Assembly (NCBI RefSeq): GCF_030704535.1
Contig: NC_081817.1
Span: 6,640,001-6,704,000, forward strand
Direction of reading: 5' to 3'
Source of the DNA: Vitis vinifera
Lineage: Eukaryota > Streptophyta > Magnoliopsida > Vitales > Vitaceae
Length of the DNA stretch: 64,000 nucleotides
The translations under genes and the position numbers were made by a program. Each line of letters starts with the position of its first letter. The first letter of the stretch is position 1. Below the pieces are notes generated by a model, which was not told the origin of the DNA, made no database searches, and was given only the letters and a program-made list of their open reading frames with translations. Shown here piece after piece: positions 12,789 to 23,754 of this stretch.

Positions 12789-13918
12789 CTAAAAAAAAAA
12801 AACAAGAAAAACCTAAGTCTAAGTTAGGGCTGCCAAGGGTCACAATAAGGGGTCAGATAATCCCTCAACCAAAGTCTCCGAGGTGGCTTAGAAAAGATAG
12901 GTTACACGAGTATTAATGGGCCACCAGGGAATTGCTATAAACGACATGTGCGAGGAAGACAAAATAGAGGGTCTACAAATACCCAAAAAAAAAAAATTCT
13001 TCGGGTTCTAATCTTTATTTTGGTAACCATTCTTAACAATAAATTATCTATTATGAATTTCCAAAATTAACTTTCTTTCTTTAAATCGAAATCCTGTGCC
13101 AAATAGAAAAACTACTATTTTATAGAGATTTGGAAAAACAAAAGTTTTTCCTTAAAAGAAAGATTTTATTCTTAGAGATCTCAAAGATTTGAGAAGATTT
13201 TAAATAAAATTAAAACCTCTAAGGATATTGGCACCGACTCAATATCCTTTCAAGATTGAGAGTCTATACAGTATAATAACTTGGTGAATCGTGACAATTG
13301 ATAATCTTGCATCATGATTCATCATAGGTCTTGTCCAGTGTACATCATATACACTAGTGCACTCACCATGTGAAACCCATCCCGACGGCCAAGACAAGTC
13401 ATCCCTCCAATTAGGAGGTGATGCACTATAATCTTTATTGGATTGCCCAAATCCATGAATTGATTGTGGACAACTTATCTACTTACAAGGAACCCATGAC
13501 TTGTATATTTTGTGCAACTCCTAATGCACCCAATTCAAATACAATGTAAGAGACATGGATTGAATGTTCAAATCAATGTCAATATACCAAAGAGATAGTA
13601 AGGAGATGGTTAAGTCTAATTTCGTTACATCATGTCTTACTTTTTAGGGCTTAATCCCAACAGTATGATTGTTGTTAATTGTGTCTAATCTCCTCGTTTG
13701 CCACTGGTTTAGCTTTGGAGGGACTTACATTCACAATTCATCCACCAGTTTACTATTCAATGGTTACCTAAGTGTACCTAAATTCTTTGTATCTTTGATT
13801 AATACATTGTTTGCTCTATTGTTACTCAAAATCTTTGGTATCCTCGCCAAAATTTGTGGATATAAACTGTTTTCTTTTTTATGTACTATTTAGCTAAATA
13901 TCTAGTGAGAGTTTTTAG

Positions 13919-14310
13919 GATTTAGGGTTTAAGTTTTTTAGGGGGTTTAGGGTTTGTAGGAGGTCTAGGGTTTAGGATTTAAGGTTTAGGGTTTGACATT
14001 TAGGGTTTAAGGTTTAGGTTTACAATTTAGGGTTTAGGGTTTGGGATTTAGAATTTGGGGTTTAGGGTTTAAAGTTTGAGGTTTAAGGTTTTGGGTTAAG
14101 GTTTCAATTTGGGATTTAGGGTTTAGGGTTTGGGGTTTAGGTTTTAGGGTTTAGGGCTTATGGTTTGGGGTTTAGGGTTTAGGGTTTGGGGTTTAAGTTT
14201 TAGGGTTTAGGATTTAGGGTTTAGGGTGTTAGATTTAAGGTTTGGGGTTTAGAGTTTAAGGTTTAGTGTTTAGGGTTTGGGGTTTGGGGTTTGGGGTTTA
14301 GGGTTTAGGG
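13919..14310 (+). repeat. Degenerate interstitial telomere-type repeat, block 1
   Basis: The block consists of TTTAGGG units (the plant telomere repeat, G-rich on the plus strand) mixed with TTTGGGG, TTTAAGG and 8-base variants. It lies far from any visible chromosome end and between transposon copies. Confidence 0.85.
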
Positions 14311-14760
14311 TGTGTTTGGTTGGTGGGATAAGATATGATAGGATATGTGTATCCTATGATATACATAAGAGACATAGGTTGAATGCTTAAATCAATGACA
14401 ATATACCAAAGGAATAGCAAGGGGATAGTTAAGTCTAACTTTGTAACATCATGTCTTGCTTTTGGGGGCTCAATCTCAATAGTATGATTGTTGTTAATTG
14501 TGTCTAACCTCCTCGTTTGCCACTGGTCTAGCTTTGGAGGACTTATATTCACAATTCATCCACTAGTTTACTATTCAGTGCTTACCTAAGTGTACCTAAA
14601 TTCTTTGTATCTTTGATTAATACAATGTTTGTTCTATTGTTACTCAAAATCTTTGGTGATATTCCATTAATGTACTAAAGTATCATTGCTAAAATTTGTA
14701 GAGATAAACTTTTTCCCTCTTGATGTAGCGTTTAGCTAAATATCTAGTGAGGGTTTTTAG

Positions 14761-15170
14761 GATTTAGGGTTGAGGTTTTTAGGGGGTTTTGGGTTTAGGA
14801 TTTAGAATCAAGTTTAGAGTTTAGGGTTTAGGGTTTTGAGCTTAGGGATTGGAGTTAGGGTTTAGGGTTTGGGGTTTAGGGTTTCAGGGTTTAGGTTTAG
14901 GGTTTGGAGTTAGGGTTTAGGGTTTGGGGTTTAGGGTTTAGGATTTGGAGTTTAGGGTTTGGGGTTTGGGGTTTAGGGTTTAGGGTTTAAGGTTTGGTGT
15001 TTAAGGTTTTAGAGTTTGGGGTTTAGGGTTTGGAGTTAAGGTTTAAGGTTTAGGGTTTAGGGTTTGAGGTTTAGGGTTTTAGGTTTAGGGTTTAGTGTTT
15101 GAAGGTTTGGGGTTTAGGGTTTGGAGTTTAGGGGTTTGAGGGTTTAGAGTTTGGAGTTTAGGGTTTTAAG
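14761..15170 (+). repeat. Degenerate interstitial telomere-type repeat, block 2
   Basis: Same composition and orientation as block 1, as the second copy within the 819-bp tandem duplication. It abuts the start of the plus-strand Copia LTR at 15183. Confidence 0.85.
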
Positions 15171-16377
15171 GTGTGTTTGGTTTGTGGGATTGAGCCCCAA
15201 AAAGCAAGACATGATGTAACAAAGTTAAACTTAACTATCCTCTTACTATCCCCTTGGTATATTGACATTGATTTGAGTATTCAGCCCATATCTCTAACAT
15301 TGTACATGACTTGGGTGCATTAGGAGTTGCACATAAGATACAAGTCAAGGGTTCCCTGTAAGTAGATAAGTTGTCCACAATTGGTTCATGGATTTGGGTA
15401 ATCCAGTTGAGACTATAGTGCACCACCTCTTAATTGAAGGGATGACTTGTCTTGACCATCAGGATGAGTTTCTTATGGTGAGTGTAATAATGTATGTGAT
15501 GCACACTAGATAGGACCTATGGTAAATCATGATGTAAGACTATCAATTACCATGATTCACCAAGTTACTATATTGCATGGACTCTCAACCTTGAGAGGAT
15601 ATTAAGTATGTGCCAAAATCAACAAGAGGCTTTGACTTATGGGTGAGACCTTAAAGTGGTCATATATCTCTATGGATTGGGTCACTGTTGATGCAGGTTG
15701 ATGACAACAAGTATTCTCAATATAGGCACCATGATATCTCATGGGATTGAGCCAGAGTGTCCTCTTAGGTGATCCAAATGACATGTGATCATAAAATCTA
15801 TGGCTAAAGTAATTCCTTTAGTGGAATTTGACATATGCTTCTTGAAGTTAAAGTATGTTAGTTGATTAAATAATAAGTGAGATATGTAACTCAAGGATTT
15901 GAAAGGTAATCTTGATAGGTGATAACACTACCTTGTTATATTACAAACACCAATTCATAGGGAGTCTACATGCAATGAATAATAGGTCATGGATCTAAGC
16001 ATTTGATGTCTCGTTGTAATTTGCATAGGGTATTGAAGTGCAGTTGACTCTCTGTAGTAGGATGTTGAGTCAATTTCAAAATTTGATTATGAAGGAGCCA
16101 GTATTCTTATGGGTCCTAATGGTCTCCACTCTAACCTCATATTCCTTGATGACACAGTTTATGAGGATTAGATGAGTTTTTAGTTCACTTTTGTGCATAA
16201 GAGCATTTTGATAATTACACAAGGTTGCATAGGGATAAGTGAGTGGCTTCTTTGGACTAAACTAATTGATTAATTAGGACCTTGTATGGTTAATTAATCA
16301 ATTAGCAACTTTTTTGGGCTAGATTAAGTGATTCAAGCCCATGGTAGGCTTAAGTCACTTAAGCCTAGTAGTAAGCC

Positions 16378-16385
16378 TATAAATA
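16378..16385 (+). promoter_or_regulatory. TATA box of the Copia LTR
   Basis: TATAAATA lies in the LTR about 65 bp before the Harbinger insertion point. Confidence 0.55.
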
Positions 16386-16884
16386 CCTCTTTAGGGGTTA
16401 AGGTTTCATTGTCTTGTCATTCTCCCCTTTAGTCTAGAAAGAGAACCTTAGGGCCTGTTTGTTTAGTGTTTTCAAGAATTGTTTTCTGTTCTTGAAAACA
16501 AAAAACACCAAAAACTTGTTTGGTTGAGAGAGTCATTTTTGTTTTTATTGTTCCCCGTGTTCTCAAAATGGCACTGTTTAGAGAACAACAAAATGTTGTT
16601 TTCCCCGTTTTTTTACTGTTTATAGAACAAAATTAAACAACAAAAAAACCATTTGTTCTCCGTGTTTTTTTTTTCTTCCCGTTCTCATCTCTTTTCCAGC
16701 ACAGTCGCGTCGCTTCTTTTCCAGCACAATCGCGACATCTCCAGTAGCAAGAAACGAAGGTAATTTCCACATATGTTGAAGTTATTTTTTATAGATCTAG
16801 TAAAATAGGCTTTTTTTGGCAATATTTGTTGAGAGAAATGTTAGATCTGGGTAAAGAGATATCAGTTATGTTATTCGAATGAGA

Positions 16885-17110
16885 TTTGAGTTTTTTTTTT
16901 TTTTTTATCACCTACTGTTAGTTTCTTTTTTTCCTATTTATATTTTCTTGTTTGGATGCTGAGAAAAGTGGGGAATGAGAATGAAAATAGAATGAGATCT
17001 GAGCTTTTTTTTTATCACCTGTTGTTAGTTTTTTTTTTTTTTTTTTTTTTCCGTTTATATTTTCCTGTTTGGATACTGAGAAAAGTGGGGAACGAGAATG
17101 AAAATAGAAA
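16885..17110. repeat. Duplicated segment of about 115 bp in the Harbinger 5' subterminal region
   Basis: The order poly-T, ATCACCT, GTTAGTTT, TGTTTGGAT.CTGAGAAAAG, TGGGGAA, GAGAATGAAAATAGAA occurs twice in tandem, with poly-T length differences. Confidence 0.8.
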
Positions 17111-17223
17111 AAAAAATTCCTGATTTTTTCCCGTTTTGATTTTTCTTGAGTTGTTCTGTTAAAAAAAAACAAAAACCTTACTTAAAGACATGGAAATCAA
17201 ATGGGGAAATCCAAGCTTGAAGG

Positions 17224-17477
17224 GTAAAATACCTCGAGGAAAATGGAAAAAATGAAGAGAATCAGAAGAAGATGAGGTGTTGAATCACCAAGAACCCTTT
17301 CTCTCTGTAGATCTGCTCTTCCTCTCTCTCATCCAGACTCCAAAGCTTAGGTAAAATACCTCAAGGAAAATGGAAAAAATGAAGAGAATCAGAAGAAGAT
17401 GAGGTGTTGAATCACCAAGAACCCTTTCTCTCTGTAGATCTGCTCTTCCTCTCTCTCATCCAGACTCCAAAGCCCGG
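17224..17477. repeat. 127-bp tandem duplication in the Harbinger 5' region
   Basis: Two almost identical units (17224-17350 and 17351-17477) each begin GTAAAATACCTC and end in CATCCAGACTCCAAAGC. They differ at only a few positions, so the duplication is recent relative to the rest of the element. Confidence 0.92.
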
Positions 17478-18372
17478 TTAACCTCTACTCTTTGCTTCTT
17501 CCCTTCTTCCCACCTCCCGATTTCATGAAAGCAAAAATAATTAAAAAATTATAATAAAGTAAAAAATAAAAATAAAAAATAAAATCAAAATTATTAAATT
17601 ATTTTCTATATACTACTTCAAACTTATTTTAATTTTTTCATATGATTATATAATTTAAAATACATAAATTTTAATTAATTTTAATGGTATATTTTTGTAA
17701 TAAATCAAACATTAAAAAATTAATTTTTTAACATTATTGAAATCAAACGGTCAAAGGGGAATATCCATCAGCATATTTTGAGGGCTAGGTCAGTCTTGAA
17801 CTCGGACTTTGCACTGATTAGCTCTTGAATGTTACTCATCTATTTTCTTGGGGTGGTGGAGAATAAGTGGAAAGAGATGTGACCATCTCCTTACTTGCAT
17901 TTATTTTGATGTCTTATTTATTTTATTTAGATTAGTTATAAATATTAAATTAATTCTTTTTAAATTTTTTTATCTCATCTTAATAGAATATACTATAATT
18001 TTTAATAAAATTAAATATTAAATCAATAAAAATAATAATAAAAATGATTTTATCATGTTTGATTTATTTTAAAAAAATATAAAAAAATATTTTAATTTTA
18101 AAATTAATCAAATATAAAATTAATCAAACTTACTTTTCTTTCATTTTTTCCCCAATTTTTGTTTCAAATTTTATAAAAACTAAAGAAAAAAGTCTTTAAA
18201 ATCTAATTAATATCAAATCTATTTTTATTTTTATTTATTTTTCTTTCATATTTTTATACACTACACTATACGTCAACAATCTTAATTCTCATTTAAACAT
18301 AGCCTTAAGTTCTATTGGTGGTTTTAAAAGCTGTCTCCTCATAGAATTCTTATTTGTGATGGGATTGTACAG

Positions 18373-19397
18373 ATGACAATTGAGATAACAGATGTTGAGG
18401 ATGCAGGAACATGGAGAGGTAATATAGAGAAAATCTTTATTGACATCATAGTAAATGAAGTTAATAAAGGTAACATGGATAGTGGTACATTTAGTACCAA
18501 CACATGGATAAGGATCTTACTTGAGGTCAATAGTCAAGGGAAAAGAAATTTCAACTTGAAGCAGCTTAAACAAAAGTTTAATAGACTACGTGCAATGCAC
18601 CGTGAGTTCTCTGATCTTTTAAAGCATACTGGATTTGGTTGGGATGCTAAAACTAACACAGTGCATACTCTAGAGGAAACCTGGCAAAATTACATTCGGG
18701 TAAAAATAACTTTTAAACTAATTACTTTTTAATTTAAATATTTGGTAAACACTAAGAGTGAATTTTCTTTTCCTTCTATTAGGCACACCCAAATGCAAAA
18801 AGATTCCGCTCAAAGGGATGCCCAAACTACAACTTGCTGGGATTGATCTTTAATCCATCAATAGCAACCGGTGCCCTCCACTACTTTTCCACCCAAGATC
18901 CACCAAACACTGATGATGAAGATGAGATGGATGACAATTTGGAACATGGTGGAGTGCATGTGGATGTAGATACTGAGATCCCTGATGATCCTCCACAACT
19001 AGAAATGGCAGGAGAAGTGACCATCCATTCTGGAAAGCGTGTAACTGATTCTCTATTAGAGCGTAGAGGTAAGAAAGAATCCAGATTAAGTCAAATGGGA
19101 AATGCTTTGAAAGCTTGGGTTGAGGCATCAAAGGCTAGAACAGAAACATCTTGAGCTAGAACTGAGGCATTATTGGCTAGAGTGGACAGATATAAGAGTG
19201 GAACTAGTAGTGAAGCTACTAGTGGAGGTACCACTAATTTTAGCATAATAAGGTGCATGGCAGCCTTACAAACCATTGAATTGTTAGATAATGACAAATA
19301 TTTAAAAGCTGTTGAGAAATTCACAATGCCAGAGTGGAAAGAGATATTTATGAATATGCCTGATGAGAGGAAAATGGCATGGCTTGATAGACTTTAA
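18373..19397 (+). pseudogene. Harbinger-associated Myb/SANT-like DNA-binding protein, broken by in-frame TGA
   Basis: Exon 1 is 18373-18699 and exon 2 is 18783-19397, joined in phase 0 (CGG|GTAAAA, CTATTAG|GCA). The full frame would encode 312 amino acids plus one internal stop. The N-terminal part (about residues 14-115) fits the Myb_DNA-bind_3 domain: TWRGNIEKIFIDIIVNEVNK, TWIRILLEVN, LKQLKQKFNRLR, GFGWDAKTNTVH and TWQNYIRAHPNAKRFRSKG. An acidic linker follows. A TGA at 19152-19154 (after KARTETS) cuts the protein at 232 residues. The same frame continues through a tail ending WLDRL with its own stop. The TGA could be a decayed CGA arginine codon. In this superfamily the Myb-like protein binds the element and recruits the transposase. 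The start could lie further upstream if another exon exists. Confidence 0.85.
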
Positions 19398-19597
19398 ATG
19401 TGAATGTTTGGATGCATAACTATTATGATGACATTGTAATATGTACTATTTATCTTTTGGTTAGAATCTTTTCCCATGCTCTTTAGTTTGTCATTGTATG
19501 GATGTTATTTATGGTTATGAAACTTATATTATAACTACTTTAATATTCATTTCGTGCTATTTTATATTGTGAGTTCATTTGTTTTATGTAGTAACCA

Positions 19598-20919
19598 ATG
19601 GATGATAATAGCACAAGCAGTGGTTCACTATATGAGTCAACTTCATCTTCTGAAGAGGGTGATGATTTAGATGAAATTTTTATTGCTCACATTATGAATG
19701 AGTATGAGGAAATATTTTTATGCAAGACACCTCAAAGGACATCAATGTTAAGTGGTGCACAATTTGTAAGAGATATGATAGAAGGTCATCCTCAGACATG
19801 CTATGAACTATTTTGGATGGATAAAGAAACATTTATGAACCTTTGTGATCATCTTAAGAGACATGAAAACTTACAGGATACACGATTTGTCACAGTTGAA
19901 GAGGCAGTGGCTATGTTCTTACTAATCGTAGGACATAATGTGAGAATGAGGGTTGTAGTAGACCGTTTTCAACACTCCACAGAGACTATCGCTCGACACT
20001 TTAAAGAAGTTAGACGTGCATTATGTCGACTTGGCAAAATTCTCATATGTCCTAACAATATGACCAATGAGGTGTCTTCATATGTTGCTAGTAATCCTAA
20101 ATATTTTCCATGGTTTAAGGTAAGAGTTTATAAAAAAATATTTATAAATGTGAATTTCATGACGATTATTTAATTTATTTCCTTAATAATAATAAATGTT
20201 TGTTGTTGTAGGACTGTATTGGTGCAATTGATGGCACTCATATTAGTGCATGGGTCCCAGCTGATAGACAAACCAGTTTTAAAGGTAGAAAAACAGTTAT
20301 AACACAAAATGTTATGTGTGCATGTAATTTTGACATGATGTTTACATTTGTTTATGCTGGTTGGGAAGGAACAACAAACGATGCACGTGTCTTTTTAGAT
20401 GCATTGACTAGACCAAAATTCAATTTTCCTTGGTCAAGTGAAGGAAAATATTATGTAGTTGATTCTGGTTATCCTTGTATATCTGGATTTTTGCCACCAT
20501 ATCGAGGTGAGCGATATCATTTACAAGAATATTGGGGTAGACGTAATCAACCTATCAGGTATAAAGAACTTTTTAATTATAGACATTCATCTCTTCGGAA
20601 TATTATTGAAAGATGTTTTGGTGTTTTAAAGACCCGATTTCCAATATTAAGGATGATGCCTTGTTATAAGCCAAGTAGGCAACCATCAATTGTTGTTGCA
20701 TGTTGTACCCTTCATAATTGGATTCGTCTATCAACTCGGAATGATCAATTGTTTAGAGAATATGAGGTAGAAAACCTTTCAATCGAAGGTGAAAAAGAGA
20801 GCACAAGTAGCAGAAACCATTCAATTGATTTATCAGATGAGAGTGCAGCAGCTATGGTAGCTTGTAGAGATCAAATTGCTGAAGTGATGTGGGCAAATTA
20901 TATTAATGTCAATCCATGA
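19598..20919 (+). CDS. PIF/Harbinger DDE transposase, apparently intact
   Basis: Exon 1 is 19598-20119 and exon 2 is 20212-20919 (AAG|GTAAGA, TTGTAG|GAC, phase 0), giving 409 residues. The N-terminus is serine-rich and acidic, then helical, with a helix-turn-helix-like stretch (DRFQHSTETIARHFKEVRRA, about 130-150). The DDE_Tnp_4 catalytic residues are visible: D about 181 (GAIDGTHI), D about 258 (VVDSGYP) and E about 307 (NIIERCFGVLK). ACCTLHNWI lies near the end of the core. No frame break or stop is seen, and length is normal for plant PIF/Harbinger transposases. It cuts and pastes the element in which it lies, normally with the Myb-like partner encoded just upstream, which here is damaged. 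Confidence 0.92.
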
Positions 20920-21781
20920 CTTATCTTATTTTTAATTTTAATATTTGTCAACACTTTAGTGTTTTGTTAGAATTTATATATATTTGTTAACTTAACTAGT
21001 TCTCATTAGTGTTATGTGATGTTTGTTTTAATTTCTAATGATTAAATATTGCTTATAAATTTAATTTATAATTGTAAAAGTAGGATGGACAAAAGACCCA
21101 TGTGAAATACATATATCATATTTTATTTTATTTTTAATAATTTATCAACTTATATAAAAAATTTAAAATTAAATAATTTTTTTAATTTAAATGAAATGTG
21201 TATTTAAAAATATTTATAAATTTATAATATAAAGTTACTTGAAGAAAATATTTTGTTAATTGGAAAAGAAAAAAAAAATCTTTCAAACATGTTTTTTTAT
21301 TAACTAAGCCAAACATGTTTTTTTTTTTGTTTTTGAGAACAAAAACTGTTTTTCAAATTTCAGTTCCCAAACACAATTTTTTTTCTAAAAACACCAAAAA
21401 TTGTTCTTAAAATCTGTTCTCAAAAATTGTTTTCCAGAACAGTTTTAAAAAACAGCAACCAAACAGGCCCTTAGTCTCCACCCTTGAGATCTCCACCATC
21501 TTAGTGCTTAAACACAAATAAGAGTCATCGGGCGGAAGATCATGGTGTTTATGAGATCTATTAGGACTTTGGGGTTATCTACATCGATTGGAATTGATCT
21601 GAAAACATTTAGATTAAAGGTATGTGGCTTTATTCTCTAGATCTATGTTTTCTATGATATTCTCATTATTTTTGAAAACCTGTTTATTCACTGCGTTAGA
21701 TTTAGAAAGTCTATGATAGATTTCCATGCACCCTACACAATCCAAGGCATGGGAATGGAGTAATTTGGGGTTCCCAACAAC

Positions 21782-21799
21782 TGGTATCAGAACCCTAGG
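21782..21799 (+). other. Copia primer-binding site (initiator tRNA-Met type)
   Basis: TGGTATCAGAACCCTAGG lies two bases after the LTR end. Copia elements are primed by initiator tRNA-Met and normally read TGGTATCAGAGC here. Confidence 0.85.
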
Positions 21800-22236
21800 G
21801 TAGGTTCTAACATGTTAGATTTGTTCTAGGGTGTGTTAACTCTATTTTGCGTGGTTGTTTTATTCATCTCATGGCCTAAATGGATAAATGAATGTAATTA
21901 TAGTGGTTATAATTTTCTTTTTGATTGTTATAATTAATTTTGGGTTATTATTATATTTGGATTTGTTGACAATATTTGATTATTGTTCTCTAGATTGGGT
22001 TGTACACCCTATAAGGGGTATAGGATTTTTATTTGATTGTAAAAATTTTTACTTTTTCAATAGATGAGTTGTAAGCCCCATTAAAGAAGCATAGGATTTT
22101 TTATTGTTGTAAAAATTTTAGTTTTTTGCATCCATCTATAGTGACCCAAGAGAAAAGATGGAATCTTAAAAGTTCTTTTTGAGATTCAATTATGGTTAAA
22201 GAAAAAAAAAATCTTGGAAGTTCTTTGTTTAAGATC

Positions 22237-22600
22237 CATGGCAGCACACTGATGTTGACTTGAACTCAAAATCGGGACTACCTCCTAGTAGTTTCTTGGG
22301 GCAAGCCACATATGAATTTGAAGCTTAGGAAGTCACGAATCCAATGGTTCAAGCAAATTGCAATTCGAAGTTAAAATAAGGGAGATATGATCGAATGAAG
22401 CAAAGCTATGCAAAGTGCATGGCAGCAGAGTGTTGTCAACTTTGAGCCAAAATTGCGGCCACTTCTAGTAGGTTTCTTAGGGAAAATCACATTGAAGCTC
22501 AGGAAGTCAGGAATCCAATGCTTCAAACATAATGCAATTGGGAGTTGAAATGAAGGAGATATGGCTTATTGAAGCAATGCTACGCAAATAGCATGTTGTT
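22237..22600. repeat. 181-bp tandem repeat in the Copia internal region
   Basis: CATGGCAGCACACTG at 22237 and CATGGCAGCAGAGTG at 22418 start two diverged copies. Both contain AGTAGGTTTCTTAGGG-like and AGGAAGTCA.GAATCCAATG strings. They lie in the leader-like part of the plus Copia copy. Confidence 0.8.
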
Positions 22601-23754
22601 ACAGGATTGTTATGAGCCCAATTCTTTTTTGTTGTTTGGGCTAAATTTTGGGCCTCTTAATGGGCTCAAATTTTATGGCAATTGAGCCATTTGGGTTTTC
22701 TATTTTCACTAACCCATTTTTTGGTTGTAGGGTTATTTTTTGTAATTTGGATTTTATCCAAATATGCAATAGGATCCCTAAAGGTCATGGGAAAAGTATT
22801 TATTTATTTATTCCTTTGTTTTTTATTATATACTTTTGATTGATTATATATGTGGCCTCAAAATATTTTGGTATTCTTAATTAAAAATAATTTTTCATGT
22901 TTTTTTTTTAAATCGGAAAACTTATTTAAATTGGAATGTGCATGGTTAAGAAATTTTATCTTAAAGAAAAAATAAGTTGGAGAAAGGATTAAGAGTTTTC
23001 TTACCTTTTTAAAAATTATTTCTTAGATATTTTAATTTTATTTAAAATCTTCTCAAATCTTTGAGATCTCTAAGAATAAAATCATTAATTTATAATTAAG
23101 AATGGTTACCAAAATAAGTATTAGAACAAAAAAAAAAAAGTTTTTTTGGTATTCTTAGTATATTTTCATGAGAAGATATTTTCCAAGATTATCTTTTTAA
23201 ACTAATTGTTGCCAAGAAGATTATTATTTCTTTAGAACTATCTATTTTTTAAAAACTATCTATTTTTTGAACTTTAGGAGGTTTTCCTGTTCTTTTTCGG
23301 TGAGATAAGGAAAATTATACCTATAGTTGGTCCTCCAAGCTCTTCCCCGCAGAGAATGAGGAAATTGTTTTGTGATAGTTCAATGATAAGGAATAAGAGA
23401 ACAATTCTTTTAACATAGGAGTCTCGGTTTAAAAAGCAATATTTAACCCTATAAAGCATTAAAGTTCTATTTAAAATTAAGTAAAAAAAAAACCAAATAC
23501 CACCTTAATGTGTTAGATTTGTTAATAAATCTAATAATTTTTTTAAATAATTTTAAAACTCAAATACTAAATCAACTAATGCTAGAAATTTATGGAATAA
23601 AATTGGTTTAAAATGATTATGATTTTCTCTTTTATAAAGAACCATATTTTTCCGAACATTCTCATTAAACAAATATACTACTTCAAATTAAGTACTAAAA
23701 GACTTAATGCGTTCAAAAAAAAAAATTTAATAGGTAAATAAAAGATTGTATTAG

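Larger units (their letters stand above)
10632..12977. mobile_element. Solo LTR of a Gypsy-type element, TSD AATAC
   Basis: The segment starts TGTGGACC and ends GGTCTACA, imperfect inverted ends with TG...CA. It is flanked on both sides by AATAC (10627-10631 and 12978-12982), a 5-bp target duplication typical of LTR retrotransposons. Sequences on either side are contiguous parts of the minus-strand Copia copy, which confirms an insertion. Near the left end is AAGTCGGAGTCGCCACTT, close to a motif I associate with LTRs of Tat/Ogre-type Gypsy elements. That assignment is from memory. No internal region is left, so this is a solo LTR of 2346 bp. The 155-codon frame at 11109-11576 lies inside it and looks like chance translation of pyrimidine-rich DNA. 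Confidence 0.8.
7737..13662 (-). mobile_element. Degraded Ty1/Copia retrotransposon, minus copy, split by a solo LTR
   Basis: Reading the minus strand, the element starts at an LTR end TGTTGGG at 13662. LTR sequence down to about 13250 matches the plus-copy LTR at 15183-15612. It then jumps to internal sequence (13200 to 13010, then 10620 to 10380) that matches the plus copy at about 23020-23450. It ends in decayed gag and pol (about 8700 to 7737). The LTR 3' part and first internal kilobase are therefore missing relative to the plus copy. A solo LTR (10632-12977) interrupts it. Many stops and shifts show it is dead. Confidence 0.7.
13547..15182. repeat. 819-bp tandem duplication carrying LTR fragment, unique flank and telomere-like block
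   Basis: Unit 1 starts near 13547 (TAAGAGACATGGATTGAA) and unit 2 near 14366 (TAAGAGACATAGGTTGAA). Each holds the last about 115 bp of a minus-oriented Copia LTR, about 250 bp of non-LTR sequence (starting TATGATTGTTGTTAATTG) and about 400 bp of degenerate TTTAGGG repeat. Each then ends with GTGTGTTTGG and a GTGGGAT motif. Unit 2 has diverged by substitutions and small indels. Confidence 0.85.
16451..21470 (+). mobile_element. PIF/Harbinger DNA transposon, TSD TTA
   Basis: Both ends start GGGCCTGTTTG (left plus strand, right minus strand), followed by imperfect inverted arms with AAAACA and TTGTTCT motifs. TTA lies directly on both sides (16448-16450 and 21471-21473), the TWA-type duplication of this superfamily. 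The flanks join into a continuous Copia LTR. Inside are two genes in the same direction: a Myb/SANT-like partner and a DDE transposase, the usual PIF/Harbinger pair. Length is 5020 bp. Subterminal parts are rich in homopolymer runs and short tandem duplications. Confidence 0.93.
15183..23460 (+). mobile_element. Ty1/Copia retrotransposon, plus copy, 3'-truncated, LTR split by Harbinger
   Basis: The 5' LTR begins TGTGGGATTGAGCCCC at 15183 and ends CCCAACA at 21779. Removing the Harbinger insertion and one TTA leaves about 1574 bp. A TATA box (TATAAATA, 16378-16385) lies in the right place for LTR transcription. A primer-binding site follows the LTR. Internal sequence continues to about 23460, where it matches the minus copy (10380-13200) inverted, and then stops. 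No gag or pol frame and no 3' LTR are present. Confidence 0.75.

Noticed and set aside
13919-15170. Real chromosome end
   Set aside because: The repeats are degenerate and flanked on both sides by ordinary transposon and gene-bearing DNA, so they are interstitial.
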